Source: Emiliania huxleyi CCMP1516 (Eukaryota; Haptophyta; Isochrysidales; Noelaerhabdaceae). From it: DNA of 64,000 bases. The position numbers and the translations under genes were made by a program. Below the pieces are notes generated by a model. That model searched no databases, was not told the origin of the DNA, and was given only the letters and a program-made list of their open reading frames with translations. Each line of letters starts with the position of its first letter. Position 1 is the first letter of the stretch. The stretch spans positions 252,114 through 316,113 of the forward strand of contig NW_005201202.1 of assembly GCF_000372725.1 (NCBI RefSeq), read 5' to 3'. This document shows, in pieces, positions 51,418-61,687 of this stretch.

Positions 51418-53382
51418 CTAGTCCGGCCCAAGCGACCTCCCAGAGTTGGTCTGGCGCATCTGCTGCACCCCGAGGAGAGCGTCCGCGTGCGATGCCACAA
51501 GAGTCAACGACTCTGACGATGCGTGAGCGGACTGCTTCCTCTCGAGGGACCCGAGCCTCTCCGGCGAATGCGGAAAGGACAGCGACGCCTCTGACGCCTC
51601 CGACGCGGCGCAGTCCGTGTCTGCATCATCGGCGGCAGCCTCGCTCGCCCGCGTCGACGGCCGGGTCGAGCCGACGCTCTCGCTGTCTCTCCTCCTGCCC
51701 CGCTGCGTCTTCAGCCCGGAGAAGGTTCGGGCGAGCGTCGAGGTTGGCCAGGACAGACCGACGGCGGGCTTCTGCGCGCTCTGGCGCTTGCTCTTCTTGC
51801 CAGCACCGCGCCAACTGCTCACCGGCTGAAAGCTCGACGAGGAGTCAAAGCTGGCCTCCTCAGGCGCGGCGTCGGCCATCTGCGTCCGCCGCGTCTCAAA
51901 GGCCGGGCTGCTTTGGAGCAGCACCAGCGCCCCCTTGGCCTCCACCAGCGAGTCGTACAGCTGCCGCGCCGCGGCCGCACTGCCGCAGCCGACGTGGACG
52001 CTCCCCTCGGCGGCGCGCAGCCAGAACGCCGAGGGTCCCTCGACGGTGGGCGAGGAGTCGTCCCTGGCGGCGGCGGGGACGGTCGAGCTCCGCCGCGGCA
52101 GCGCGCTCGAGCGCTGGAGCGACTCCTCGGCCGCGCCCTCCACCGCCCACTCGAGGACTAGCTCCTCGACCCGGAACTGCATCCCGAGCTGCAGGCAGTT
52201 CTTATCGCGCCGCTCGGGGCGAGCCAGGAGGAGGAGGTCCGAGAAGAGGAGCAGCTTGTGCTCCTTGGGCGTGCCGCGCGCGCACGCCTCCCCCGCCCTC
52301 GCGCCCGCTCCTCCCCCACGGCTCGTCTTAGGCCTTGAGACTGCCACCTCCGCCTCCAGCACAAAGCGCCGCGATGGTGTGATGAGGCTGGCACAGGCGC
52401 CGCGCAGTCGCTCGTGTACCTCTAGCATCTTGACGCGCGACTCGGCGTCCCGAACCATCTTGTTGACGTTGTCCGCCATCCCTCGCACCTTGTCGTTCGC
52501 CTGCAAGAGAAGCTCGATGGCGGGGTGGCGCCCGCACTGACCCGTGGCCTTTTTGAGCGCCGCGAGCAAGCCCTCGAGCAGCAGCGGGTAGCGGCAGAGG
52601 CGCTGCACCGGCTTGATTAGGCATGCCGCGAGACGCAGGTCGGCAAATCCGCCCGCCGCGCCGGCCGCACCGCCGTCCTCGGCCACCTCGGCCTCGAGCC
52701 GCCGGATCGTGGTGGCGAGGGTGCCGCCTTGGTCCGCCGTCAGCTTTGTCAGCCGCTCGAGCGCGGCGAAATAGCCCGAGCAATAGATGGCGTACGAGCG
52801 CAGGAAGGGCACGATGGTGAGGAATGCTCGTGCAACCGCCGCGACCGATTCCAACAAGCACGCGTCGCTCGTGGTGGCAAGGGCGCCCTGCAGCTGCTGC
52901 AGCAGCGCCTCGTTCACGCCGAGGATGATCTCGCACTTGCCAAAGATGACAGGCACGTCATCGCCGAGGAGCGGCTGTAGGGGTCGCATGTAGCGGTCGA
53001 CCAGCGTCCGGAGGGCGATGCAGTACGCGCGCTCCGTCTCGAGGATCTCGCGGAGCGCGGCGTCCACCTTTGGCGCTGCGTCCTTGGTGAGCGTCTCCAG
53101 AGCCGGAGCCGAGCTCGACTGCGGCTCTGGCTGATCGCGCTCGTCCGACGCCGCACTGTGCTCGTCGCCGCGAGAGCTTGTCCGGGGAACCGTCTTCCGA
53201 ATCTCGGCCACCATTCCCACCACGCGCTGCTGCATCTCACCCGTCGGGAGTGAGGCGTCGGGCAGAGGTGTTGGTGGCGCTGGCTTGGACCGCGGAGTGA
53301 TGGCCAGCGGCCGCTCGGCGTCGCGAACGCTTCCTTCGCCAGCGGTATCGTCGTCGACAGGGCGACTGCTGGAGCAGCCCAT
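51418..53382 (-). CDS. RhoGEF (DH-PH) protein with N-terminal acylation motif
   Basis: Single frame without introns. I place the start at 53382 because it gives MGCSSSRP, a typical N-myristoylation site (Gly2, Ser5/6) with a palmitoylatable Cys3; the frame itself is open 47 codons further up. The protein is 654 aa. The DH domain (about 105-310) shows ALREILETERAYCIALRTLV as its first conserved helix and CLIKPVQRLCRYPLLLEGLL as its third. A PH-like part follows (about 330-500), with HKLLLFSDLLLLARPERR and later WLRAAEGSVHVGC. The C-terminus is Ser-rich and disordered. Such proteins load GTP onto Rho-family GTPases at membranes. Target GTPase not predictable. Confidence 0.88.
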   Translation of the reverse strand: MGCSSSRPVDDDTAGEGSVRDAERPLAITPRSKPAPPTPLPDASLPTGEMQQRVVGMVAEIRKTVPRTSSRGDEHSAASDERDQPEPQSSSAPALETLTKDAAPKVDAALREILETERAYCIALRTLVDRYMRPLQPLLGDDVPVIFGKCEIILGVNEALLQQLQGALATTSDACLLESVAAVARAFLTIVPFLRSYAIYCSGYFAALERLTKLTADQGGTLATTIRRLEAEVAEDGGAAGAAGGFADLRLAACLIKPVQRLCRYPLLLEGLLAALKKATGQCGRHPAIELLLQANDKVRGMADNVNKMVRDAESRVKMLEVHERLRGACASLITPSRRFVLEAEVAVSRPKTSRGGGAGARAGEACARGTPKEHKLLLFSDLLLLARPERRDKNCLQLGMQFRVEELVLEWAVEGAAEESLQRSSALPRRSSTVPAAARDDSSPTVEGPSAFWLRAAEGSVHVGCGSAAAARQLYDSLVEAKGALVLLQSSPAFETRRTQMADAAPEEASFDSSSSFQPVSSWRGAGKKSKRQSAQKPAVGLSWPTSTLARTFSGLKTQRGRRRDSESVGSTRPSTRASEAAADDADTDCAASEASEASLSFPHSPERLGSLERKQSAHASSESLTLVASHADALLGVQQMRQTNSGRSLGPD

Positions 53383-53735
53383 TGCTTGTGGAAGGCGAGC
53401 GAGGCGTCTCGCAGCTGGATGGGTCCCTTGCCACGTGTCACCATCGATGGATACGCCGTCCCTGCCACCATGCCGCTCTCCCCACTCACATAAACGCACA
53501 ACCCCGGGCCCGAAATCGCACACAGACAGTCAGACATGCAACACGGGGTCCCAGGGCAACATCATAGGAATTCCTACTCACTAATAACTACCCCACGTGA
53601 GCTTGCCGCTCGACGCCGCGGTGAGTAGTTCAGGTAATGTGGCGGTTAGAGAGAGTGTGAGAGAGAGTAGCTAGTAATCTTCATAGACTTGCGAACAGAC
53701 CCAATAGGGCAAGGAGCACGAACCCTGCAGAAAAG
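53383..53735. promoter_or_regulatory. Divergent intergenic region
   Basis: It separates the minus-strand RhoGEF gene from the plus-strand membrane protein gene and should hold both promoters. A GAGAGAGTGTGAGAGAGAGT stretch lies at about 53648-53667. No TATA box is clear. Confidence 0.35.
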
Positions 53736-54816
53736 ATGCGCGGCTTCGCTTGCCTGCTCCTGGTGATCGAGAGCGGCGCGCTATCGCTCAGTACGAATTC
53801 GGCGCCGTCACGGGTGTGTCCGGCGGCGCGTGCTGCGCTCTCGCCTCTTCCTCCAGCCGTGCTCTTACCACGGCTCCGCCCGGCGCGCGTGCTGGCGCCG
53901 CCGATGGCGTGCATGAAGCGTGCCGACCTGCCGTCGGAGGAGGAGATTTCGGCGGTGCAGTGGCTTGGCGGCGCGGGAGGCGGCCTCGTCTGGAGCAAGC
54001 TCTTTGGAGGCTCCCTGCTCTTTGGTGTGCTGGTGCGCCTCCGCCCTCGCTGCCACTCCCTCACCGCCTCTCCCTCACCGCCTCTCCCTGACCGCCCGCC
54101 CGTCTGCCTTCGCGCCCACGGCAGGCGGGTGTGCTGGCGGCGCGGGCGGTGGCGCACTCGCACTCAAAGGCGGGCACGTACCTGCGTGAGGCGGGATGGC
54201 TGGCGTACGAGCGGTACCGCGTCGCCAGGCGGCTCGCCGTCGACGCGTGGGGCTGGGCGGGCAGCGAGGCGCGCCAGGTGGGCGTGCCGCCGCCGCGCGA
54301 GCTGCAGCGCATGGCTGTTGAGCTGCTGCGCCGTGCGGTCACCGAGCTGCGGGCACTCTACAAACGGCCACACGCAGACCTCCCCACAACACACGCGCCC
54401 ACCACAGGTCTGGGAGGCGTCCCCGTAGGCACTGGACGCGCGGTCGCGCGCGAGCGAACGCTTGCTCGAGCGCCTCGCCCCGGTGCGGCAGCGGCTCGCC
54501 GCCGTGTCGGCGCGCGGGCTCGAGCTGTGGCGCGCCTCGCCTCTGCCGGCCGCGTGGTGAGAACAGAATTTAGATGCGCACGCACACGGCAGGGAGGCGG
54601 TCGTCTCGTGCGGGGGCAGCCGAGATGCAGCCACCGAGGTGTGTGGCCGCGAGGCGTGGCCGAGATGTGGCCGCTTGCGCTGCCATTCGCTCCACCCTCT
54701 GCGCTTCGCCCCGCAGGCAGCAGAGCGGCGTGCCCGATTCGGTGCGCCGCTTCAGGCAGCGCGTGCACGAGCGGCGGGAGGAGGAGGTCCGCCGCCAGAG
54801 CAGCGGCGGCTTCTGA
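53736..54816 (+). CDS. Small hypothetical membrane protein with signal/transit-like N-terminus
   Basis: Four exons fit: 53736-54032, 54125-54352, 54429-54556 and 54717-54816 (250 aa). The N-terminus MRGFACLLLVIESGALSL resembles a signal peptide and is followed by a Ser/Pro/Arg-rich stretch, the bipartite pattern used for plastids in secondary algae; this targeting is an inference. One hydrophobic segment GLVWSKLFGGSLLFGVLVAG (about 84-103) spans the exon 1/2 junction. The rest is Arg/Ala-rich and helical, ending RRQSSGGF. Introns 1 and 3 are GT-AG, intron 2 GC-AG with GCACT at both ends. Family not recognised. Confidence 0.55.
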
Positions 54817-55990
54817 CCTGCGAGCGAGCTGGACATCCGCTCCTCTTCTCGCCCCTCTACCGCATTTGGCCGTGGGCCGCGCGGGGCTCTGAGCAAAGGG
54901 CTCACGCGGCCCTTCGTCGCGGTATGCCTCGTGGGAGAGCGCAGTGGGCTGCTTGCCGTTTTTCGAGGAGCGGGCGCAACCCCGTTTCGGGGCGCAGTAG
55001 AGAGGCTTCTTGCTCTTGCTGTCTCCATAGAGCCATTCCTTCTCTTTCGCCTTTGCTGCCTGTCGGTGAGTCTGCGTGGCGACCTCTTAGCGAGTGCATG
55101 TGCATGGGTAGGCTCCGAGCTGCGACAGCCGGATTGTACTCTTTCTCGTTCATAGAGCTCTGGATCAATCAACACGGTGACACAACAGACTACGCTTGCG
55201 TATAATGCGGCGATAAAACGCGCGCGGACGCCCGCCGGAGACCGCTGTGTGTGTGTGTGCGTATACGGTATAGAGCGCTCTCTTGCGGCATTGGTGTGCT
55301 TTCCGACCCAGACACGCTTCATGTCCGCGTTTGAATCAACACTCCACCTGTGCTCTGAAAGTGCTCTGATAGTGTGCCATGGGCAGTGCATTGGACAAGC
55401 ATACGAGGGGGGGGGGGGGGGGCGGAATGGACTCTGAGTCTCTCACTCCTGGACAATATTTGACAAGCAATCGGTATCAGCCAACTGCAATGCTGGAGGT
55501 TGGCGCGGCGTTGCACTCGCACGCTCAGCGGTGCTCTTTGCGTGTGGTGCCGAAGCTCACCCAGCTGCAGCGACGGCGGTCGTCAGGCGAAGTGGTCGGC
55601 GAAGGAAAGGGAGTTTTTGCCGCTTGCGAGTTGAGGAAGGCATCGGCTAGCTTGTCGGCGGAGCATTTCCGCCGGACCGACACCTGGTACCCATCCTGGT
55701 CGTTAAAAAGGCGATCGGGCAGCCCGTCGAGCAAAGATGGCATCGCAGCTGGCTCGAGAGGCGGCTCGCGGGCTGGGTGCTTGTGCTCGTTATTTGGCAG
55801 TCGCTTCGCTGGGCCGCGTCGAATTCTTTTTCATTTACACTTGCGCATGCATGCATCGGTACCAAACCACACCCGGCACACGCGCGAGGCGGTGGGAAGA
55901 ACCCCTCGCGCGCTCGCTCGTGTTGATATATCTCTCTACAACGCGCCGTTGAACTCGCAGGGAAGAGCAGGTGGGCGCCATGGAAGGTGG
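54817..55990. other. Spacer without a supported gene
   Basis: A G-run of 14 bases lies at about 55409-55422 and a GT-rich patch at about 55245-55262. CGAATTCTTTTTC at 55820-55832 matches the ends of the AGAATTCTTTT repeat family. Open frames on both strands have no domain resemblance. Confidence 0.4.
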
Positions 55991-56767
55991 TCAGAGCCTC
56001 CAGGTGCGGCGGAGAGTGAGCGCCGGAACCTCGCCGGCCTCCGCGCCGGAGCCCGACAGGCCCGCCCACGGCGCCCGCCGCGCCAGAGGGAGCGTGGCCA
56101 CCGCCTGCCAGTCCGCCCCCTTGTCGACGCGAGCGTCCGAGTAGGTGAGGCGGAGCAGCCGCTTCGCGCCGACGAGCCTCGCCTGCAGGCCGCGGCCCTC
56201 CATCACGTGGCGCATCCCGACCTCGCACGTCACGCCCGCTGGCGTGCGGTCGACCTGCAGCGAGATGGGGCAGCGCCGGAAGAGGTTGCCGCGGCCGACC
56301 TTGAGGCGGAGCGTGTTCTTCTGCGGCAGCCACATCGGCTGGCAGTTCACCGGCCCAAGGCAGACGAAGCTCGACAGTTCCTTCAGGCTAACGGCGTCCC
56401 TTTTGAAGCCCTCGGCGAGCGGCGCGGCGTGGACGCCCTCGCCCATCAGCAGCGCGCGGCCAAGCGGCAGGGAGAGGCGGAGGCGCGAGATGCGAGTGCT
56501 GCGGTCGTGCGAGAGCGGGTGCTCGGCCGTCAGGTCGTAGCTGACGCCGGCGGCAACGCCCGACGCCGAGACGGCCGACACCCAGTTGGGAGCCTCGACG
56601 CCCTTTTCGAGCGGCAATTCGTAGTCGACTCTGAGGTTAACGTAGTCGGAGGCCCGCTCCCAGGTCGCGCGGCCGCCAAAGGCTCCGGGGTTGTCGCCAA
56701 GAAGGTTGGAGGTCGTCAGCTCGAACCGCTTTGCCGCGAAGCCGGGGCTCAGCTGGTGGTCCTTCAT
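55991..56767 (-). CDS. Hypothetical 258-aa protein
   Basis: One open frame from ATG at 56767 to the stop at 55991, with natural composition and no low-complexity tract. There is no signal peptide or transmembrane helix. Alternating hydrophobic/polar segments, for example YVNLRVDYELPLEKG, ISRLRLSLPLG and GVTCEVGMRHVM, suggest a beta-rich fold, possibly a membrane barrel, but this is only an impression. It ends LTLRRTWRL. It is divergent from PNO1 with 270 bases between start codons. Family not recognised. Confidence 0.6.
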   Translation of the reverse strand: MKDHQLSPGFAAKRFELTTSNLLGDNPGAFGGRATWERASDYVNLRVDYELPLEKGVEAPNWVSAVSASGVAAGVSYDLTAEHPLSHDRSTRISRLRLSLPLGRALLMGEGVHAAPLAEGFKRDAVSLKELSSFVCLGPVNCQPMWLPQKNTLRLKVGRGNLFRRCPISLQVDRTPAGVTCEVGMRHVMEGRGLQARLVGAKRLLRLTYSDARVDKGADWQAVATLPLARRAPWAGLSGSGAEAGEVPALTLRRTWRL

Positions 56768-57037
56768 TCGGTCGGTTGACGAGCGCTGCTTGGTTCTGCT
56801 GTGCAGCTGTGAGCGCTGTCAGAGCGGTGTTTCGAGCCTTTGACGTCGCCCAATCACTCCCCACGTGAGAGCTTTTCCCCCTCCTTTTTTTTTGCCGCTC
56901 TCACGTCGCAGATCACTCCCATCCACGCGAGGAACCCACACAGCGCCTCCTCCATATCAGAACGCCCCTCATCAAGCTCAAAAGAATTCTGCAGCCAGGC
57001 CGGCACGACGTCGCCGCTCGCCTCTCCGCCTCTCTCC
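56768..57037. promoter_or_regulatory. Divergent intergenic region upstream of PNO1
   Basis: It separates the unknown minus-strand gene from PNO1 and should carry both promoters. A pyrimidine tract CCCCCTCCTTTTTTTTTGCC at 56878-56897 is the only notable feature. Confidence 0.35.
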
Positions 57038-57772
57038 ATGTCCGCCTCATCCTCCAGCATGCCCTCGTCGTCCTTGAGGGACCCGCGGGCCGACGCGGCT
57101 GCGATGTCCGACGACGAGGACGAGGTCGCAGCGCAGGGCGGCAAGCGGCAGCGCGGGCGCGACGGCGCCGCTGTCGAGGCGCCGCCGCAGTTTGAGCCGC
57201 TGAGCGCGCAGGAGGCTGCGGGCGGCAAGTCGGAGTTTCGGCGCGTCTCGGTGCCGCCGCACCGGTACACGCCGCTGAAGAAGGACTGGATGCAGCTCTA
57301 CACGCCCATCGTCGAGCAGCTCAAGCTCGACGTGCGCATGAACCCGCGCAAGCGCTGCGTCGAGCTCAAGACGTCGCAGCACACGGCCGACATCGACGTG
57401 CTGCAGAAGGCGGCCGACTTTCTGCGCGCGTACATGCTCGGCTTCGCGGCGGCGGACGCGGTCGCCATCCTGCGCGTCGAGGACCTGTACGTCGAGTCGT
57501 TTTCGGTGACCGACGTCAAGATGCTCAAGGGTGACCATCTGGCGCGAGCGATCGGGCGGGTGGCGGGCAAGGACGGCAAGGCCAAGTTCGCCATCGAGAA
57601 CGCGACGCGCACGCGCATCGTCCTCGCGGAGAACAAGGTGCACATCCTCGGCTCCTTTGCGCGCATCAAGGTGGCGCGCGACGCCGTCTGCAACCTCATC
57701 CTCGGCTCACCAATCTCAAAAGTGCAGACGAACCTGCGAACCGTCTCGAGCCGGCTATCGCAGCGCATGTAG
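57038..57772 (+). CDS. PNO1: RNA-binding protein PNO1/Dim2 (40S ribosome assembly)
   Basis: Single exon, 244 aa from ATG at 57038 (human and yeast proteins are about 250-275). An in-frame ATG at 57104 is an alternative start. After a Ser/Asp-rich N-terminus the family core begins with EFRRVSVPPHRYTPLKKDWM, continues through KAADFLRAYMLGFAAADAVA, and holds the KH-type segment MLKGDHLARAIGRVAGKDGK then IENATRTRIVLAENKVHILG. It ends NLILGSPISKV...RLSQRM as in other eukaryotes. PNO1 works in the nucleolus and cytoplasm with NOB1 and DIM1 in maturation of the 18S rRNA 3' end. The strong match over the whole length makes the call secure. Confidence 0.96.
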   Translation: MSASSSSMPSSSLRDPRADAAAMSDDEDEVAAQGGKRQRGRDGAAVEAPPQFEPLSAQEAAGGKSEFRRVSVPPHRYTPLKKDWMQLYTPIVEQLKLDVRMNPRKRCVELKTSQHTADIDVLQKAADFLRAYMLGFAAADAVAILRVEDLYVESFSVTDVKMLKGDHLARAIGRVAGKDGKAKFAIENATRTRIVLAENKVHILGSFARIKVARDAVCNLILGSPISKVQTNLRTVSSRLSQRM

Positions 57773-60073
57773 CTACCGCGGGGCCGAATGGGCGAGGTAC
57801 CAAGTGATGTATATGGTGGTGAGCAGCGAGGCCACACTTCCGCCTTGTGGTTGTACGCTCGAGGGGGCGAGACGAGTCTGGGTGTCAGAGAGCGCGCGCG
57901 TATGCATGTAGATGTGTAGGCCTCTGGCCACTACACGGCCGGAGCCGCGTCCTCGGTCTGTGGTCATGATCGAAAAAGAGGTGCGCGTGGCGCGTGGCGG
58001 GGGCGTGCCCGCGCGGCCGCGGTGCGCGCGAGACCGAGAGGGTGTCCGCGGGACCGCGCGGGCGCGCGCCGCGCGAGAGAGCGAAAAAGAGAGAGAGCAG
58101 AGACGAGTCAGAGCGGAGCGGAGTGAGAGACCCCGACCGCGCGAGACCGCGCCGCGTGACCACAAAAAGTCCACGTGACTCGTGACGATGTGCACCGTTT
58201 CATCGACCGCACGAGGATCACGACCACATGGGTGCGCACAGCCACAGGGCTCGTAACCCCTTCTCGTTCTCGGGCGAGAGGGGCCCGGGGCCACACGCAC
58301 AGCACACGCACCGCCAACGCAAGTGGACAGCGCGAGAGCGCGACAAGGATGTGTGTATGTGACTGGTGTGTGATGTAATAAATAAATAAAACGGACACCT
58401 CTACTAGGGGAGATGGGTAAAAAGGAACAGGTCCCCGCCCGTGCGATCTTTGTGCAGGCTTCTTTGTTGATGTATGTAAGAGCCGGATGCTTAGGCCGGA
58501 TGAAGAATACCGCAGATCGGACCGGCGCCGATCGAGAGTTAACAGCGGCAAAACAGCGGCAACAAAACTAAATCACAGAGTGTGGGGGGGCCAGCTAGGT
58601 AGGGGGCCAGAGGGGGGGCCCGCCGGCTGAGAATTCTTTTCGCTTGTGTTACGTGCCAGTCCACGCCCCCCCCCTTGCCGTGTCAGTGTGCACACAGAGA
58701 GGCTTAAATTCTAAGAATTCTTTTCCTGCCAGTGCTGTGAGAGAGGCTTGTACTTGGAGCACTTGGGGAGTGCAGTCATTAACCTCACACCCAGGGCCGG
58801 GGTGCGGGGAGCTAAGAAGCGCACCCAGGAGCGCTCCAGCGCGGGCCTGGGCCCCCTGGCTTTAAAGGGTGGGCCCTGGGGCGCCTGCGGCTTAAACGGC
58901 TTAAAACCTGCCCGGGCAGGTTTTAAGAGCTGCTGGGCCGCCGCGATTCCTTAAACGGTCTTCGCCCTTTTACGTACACATTTCGAGCGAGTGAAAACCA
59001 ACTCCTGAGCACGGCGCCGCAGGCGCCTGTTGATAGGTCCAGGTGATAGCCCTGGATGGGCAATGCATTCGCCTACTTGGGCCTCAGATCGCCCGACCGC
59101 GTCCCGGTGCTCTGTGGTCGGATTTGTGACGCCGCCGCACCGCGCCGCGGCCGGGGGCCCGCCGGAGGACGAGGATGGCCGTGACGGACCGGGACGAGCT
59201 CTGGGAGGTTCAGTGTCAGTGAGTATATTGAAGAGACTGACCATGTGCACAATATCTTGACTGAGAGCTAAGCCAGGGGAGGCGATGCCGGGGCCGTACA
59301 GCAGCTTAATGGTGCTTCGCCGGCGTAGAAGCGGCCGCGGAGGGCTCCGGGTGCCTGAAAAAGACGAGTTACGTGGGCTGTGGGAGAGTTACTGTCGACT
59401 CAAACGACACTGTGGCGTGATCCTCTCATATATGGCTAAATAATTGACCGAGCCGTTTTAAAGTTCCACCGCTACGACTGGAGATATATCGAGATTTGGT
59501 CACCATGTCCATGACCCTTATGACGCGAAAGGGTTAAACGCTTAAAAGGTGCGGGAGAGCTCCCGAGGTCGATGGTCCGGGAGGCTCCCCCGGTAGACGC
59601 CGGAGGCCGGGAAGCTGGCTACAGTCAGCTAGCACGCGTCCCCTGCGAGTATGGCTCCTGCCAGTGCACCAGACTTACAGATGTGTCTTCAGAGGCGGGT
59701 TTGTGCCTAATTTTTGCAGTAACCAGTATTGGAGAAACGGCGACAAATGCCGGTGAGGCCGATTTTCTTAAACGGTCTTAAAAGAGGGACCCCCCGCGCC
59801 TGCAATCTCTTAAATGGCAATTTAAGCCCCCAAACCTCCTCATTTCTTAAAAGCTCTTTAAAAAATCCGGCCCTCAGAACCCTAGGGGTCCCCTAAGCGC
59901 TAAGGCGCGGGCCGGATGGGGTTGCGGGCTAGAGAGCCCAAGCCCTGGGGGGGCCGGGGTGCGCGTTCGCAGGCATGCATTTTACGAATTATTTTTCGCC
60001 AGTCTCGTGCCTAGTGTCGTAGAGTTGCCTGGCAAAGGTTCGATTCTAGAATTTTTTTGTCGGCGCGCCTCAT
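57773..60073. other. Long spacer with AGAATTCTTTT-type repeats
   Basis: 58632-58735 and 59985-60060 contain AGAATTCTTTT or diverged forms next to GTGCCAGT, as in the foldback at 29104. Between 58850 and 59880 the motif TTAAACGG/CTTAAAA recurs many times, giving an AT-richer block. No long frame has a domain. The stretch probably consists of old repeat copies. Confidence 0.5.
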
Positions 60074-61117
60074 ATGGACGCGCGAACCACCGCTGCCCTC
60101 CGCAGTCGGGACGCTCGCATCCGCGAGCAGAACATCCAGCTGAGCGAGCAATACGCGCAGCTGAGCCAGCAGCAGGCCGAGGCAGTGGCCGAGCGGCGCC
60201 AGCACGCCGAAGAGGCGAGCCAGCTGGTGAGGCGCAACGTTCGCCTCGTGAAGCGCGTCAACGAGCTCGCACGGGCGAGAGAAGAAGCGGAGCGCAGCGC
60301 ATTCGAGCTTCGAGCTGAGCTGCAGCGAGTTACCGAGCTGTACCACAATACGGAAGAACTCGCCGAGTCGCTCGATCGCCGCCTGCGGGTCGACGACGTC
60401 CCTGACCTGGACGAGACGCGGTACGACGCTGCCGCGACGCCGACTCGCACGCTCGTGGGCTTGGAGGAGGGACTGGACTCACCTGCTGAGCCGCCCGCCA
60501 CGCCGAGCTTCTCCCTGCCGACGCGGCCGCTGCGCACGTTTCAGCGCCGCGGCGGCCTCCACGCACCAGCTCTGTCACTCCTCTCGCCTCTCGTCGAGTG
60601 CAGCACGGGCGGCACGGCAGGCACGGCAGACGTGCTCAGTCCGATTCGGCCGGCCGCCGCCGCTACTCGGAGGGGGCGCCCGCTTCACTCGCCTCTGAGC
60701 GAGCCGCGCCGGAGCAAAGAGGCGTTGCCCTCGCCGCTGCACGACCTGGCCGCCGTGCCGTCTGCAACCATTGACCTGGCGCCAGCAAGCCGCTCTTTGC
60801 GCCTGCCCTTCACTCCGTCCAAGGCGGCGCTCTCAGCCCTGGCCGGGACCACCGTGCCGGCAACTGCAGAGGCACGGGTCCAGGTACTCGCCGACCAACG
60901 CCAGTCGGTTGGCCAGTCGCACCCTCGAGCGGTCGTCGCTCCACCACGCAAGGCAGCGAATGGAAGAGCAGGAGAGCCCTCCCTGGGCTCAACGGCGGGC
61001 CTGCGTGAAGTCAATCGAAACCTATCCGGCGGTTCCCCAAAGGGGGTCGCCTTTCAGTTCCTCACCGCGTCCGAGAGCGAGCAAGACCGGTTGGCCGGGC
61101 GACTCTTCGGGCGTTGA
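60074..61117 (+). CDS. Coiled-coil hypothetical protein
   Basis: Single exon, 347 aa. Residues about 14-115 form a continuous heptad-like coiled coil (for example REQNIQLSEQYAQLSQQQAE). The rest is Pro/Ser/Arg-rich and disordered, with SPLVE, TPSK and SPLSE type sites that would suit proline-directed kinases. It looks like a cytoskeletal or scaffold protein. Family not recognised. Confidence 0.6.
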   Translation: MDARTTAALRSRDARIREQNIQLSEQYAQLSQQQAEAVAERRQHAEEASQLVRRNVRLVKRVNELARAREEAERSAFELRAELQRVTELYHNTEELAESLDRRLRVDDVPDLDETRYDAAATPTRTLVGLEEGLDSPAEPPATPSFSLPTRPLRTFQRRGGLHAPALSLLSPLVECSTGGTAGTADVLSPIRPAAAATRRGRPLHSPLSEPRRSKEALPSPLHDLAAVPSATIDLAPASRSLRLPFTPSKAALSALAGTTVPATAEARVQVLADQRQSVGQSHPRAVVAPPRKAANGRAGEPSLGSTAGLREVNRNLSGGSPKGVAFQFLTASESEQDRLAGRLFGR

Positions 61118-61687
61118 GAAGATCCTGATGGAGAGCTGTCAAGCGGTGGGGCGGAACAGTTTGCGGGATGCAGCGCTCAACGCCGCAAGCTTTTCTTTTG
61201 CAGCGCGAGGAGGACTCTGGACAGCAGGTGGAGCAAGGCTGTCTGTGTGAGACTGAGTGAGAGCCCGGCGGCCGCGCGCGCGATGGCCCGCCCGGCCGCC
61301 GCGCACGCGAAGCCGCCCCCCACCCCGGGACCGACACTTCGCACGCAGAGACCAGGCTTCCAGAGCTCTTGGCGACAGCGATCGGCGTACCCGTGGCGGT
61401 ACCGTGTATGTTTTCTGTCTGTCTCGGCTGATCTGTCTGTCCTTCCTTCTCGCTTCTGTCTGTCTGTCTGTGTGTGTGTGTGTGTGAATGTGACATTCAT
61501 TTGAAATTCATGAGGACTCGGTGGCAGCGAGCTCCAACATCCATTGCTCGGAGATGAAGCCCTCGCCTCCGACCTTGACCATGCGCCTGCCAAAACGGCG
61601 ATTGCCATGCCACGGCACAGCCGCAGCCGCCGGCGGGCACGGCAGTTCCAAGCGCGAACTTCACGACGACGGGCGCAGACGACCGGC
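61118..61687. other. Spacer
   Basis: It holds a (CTGT)n/(GT)n tract at about 61430-61487. No gene is supported. Confidence 0.45.
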
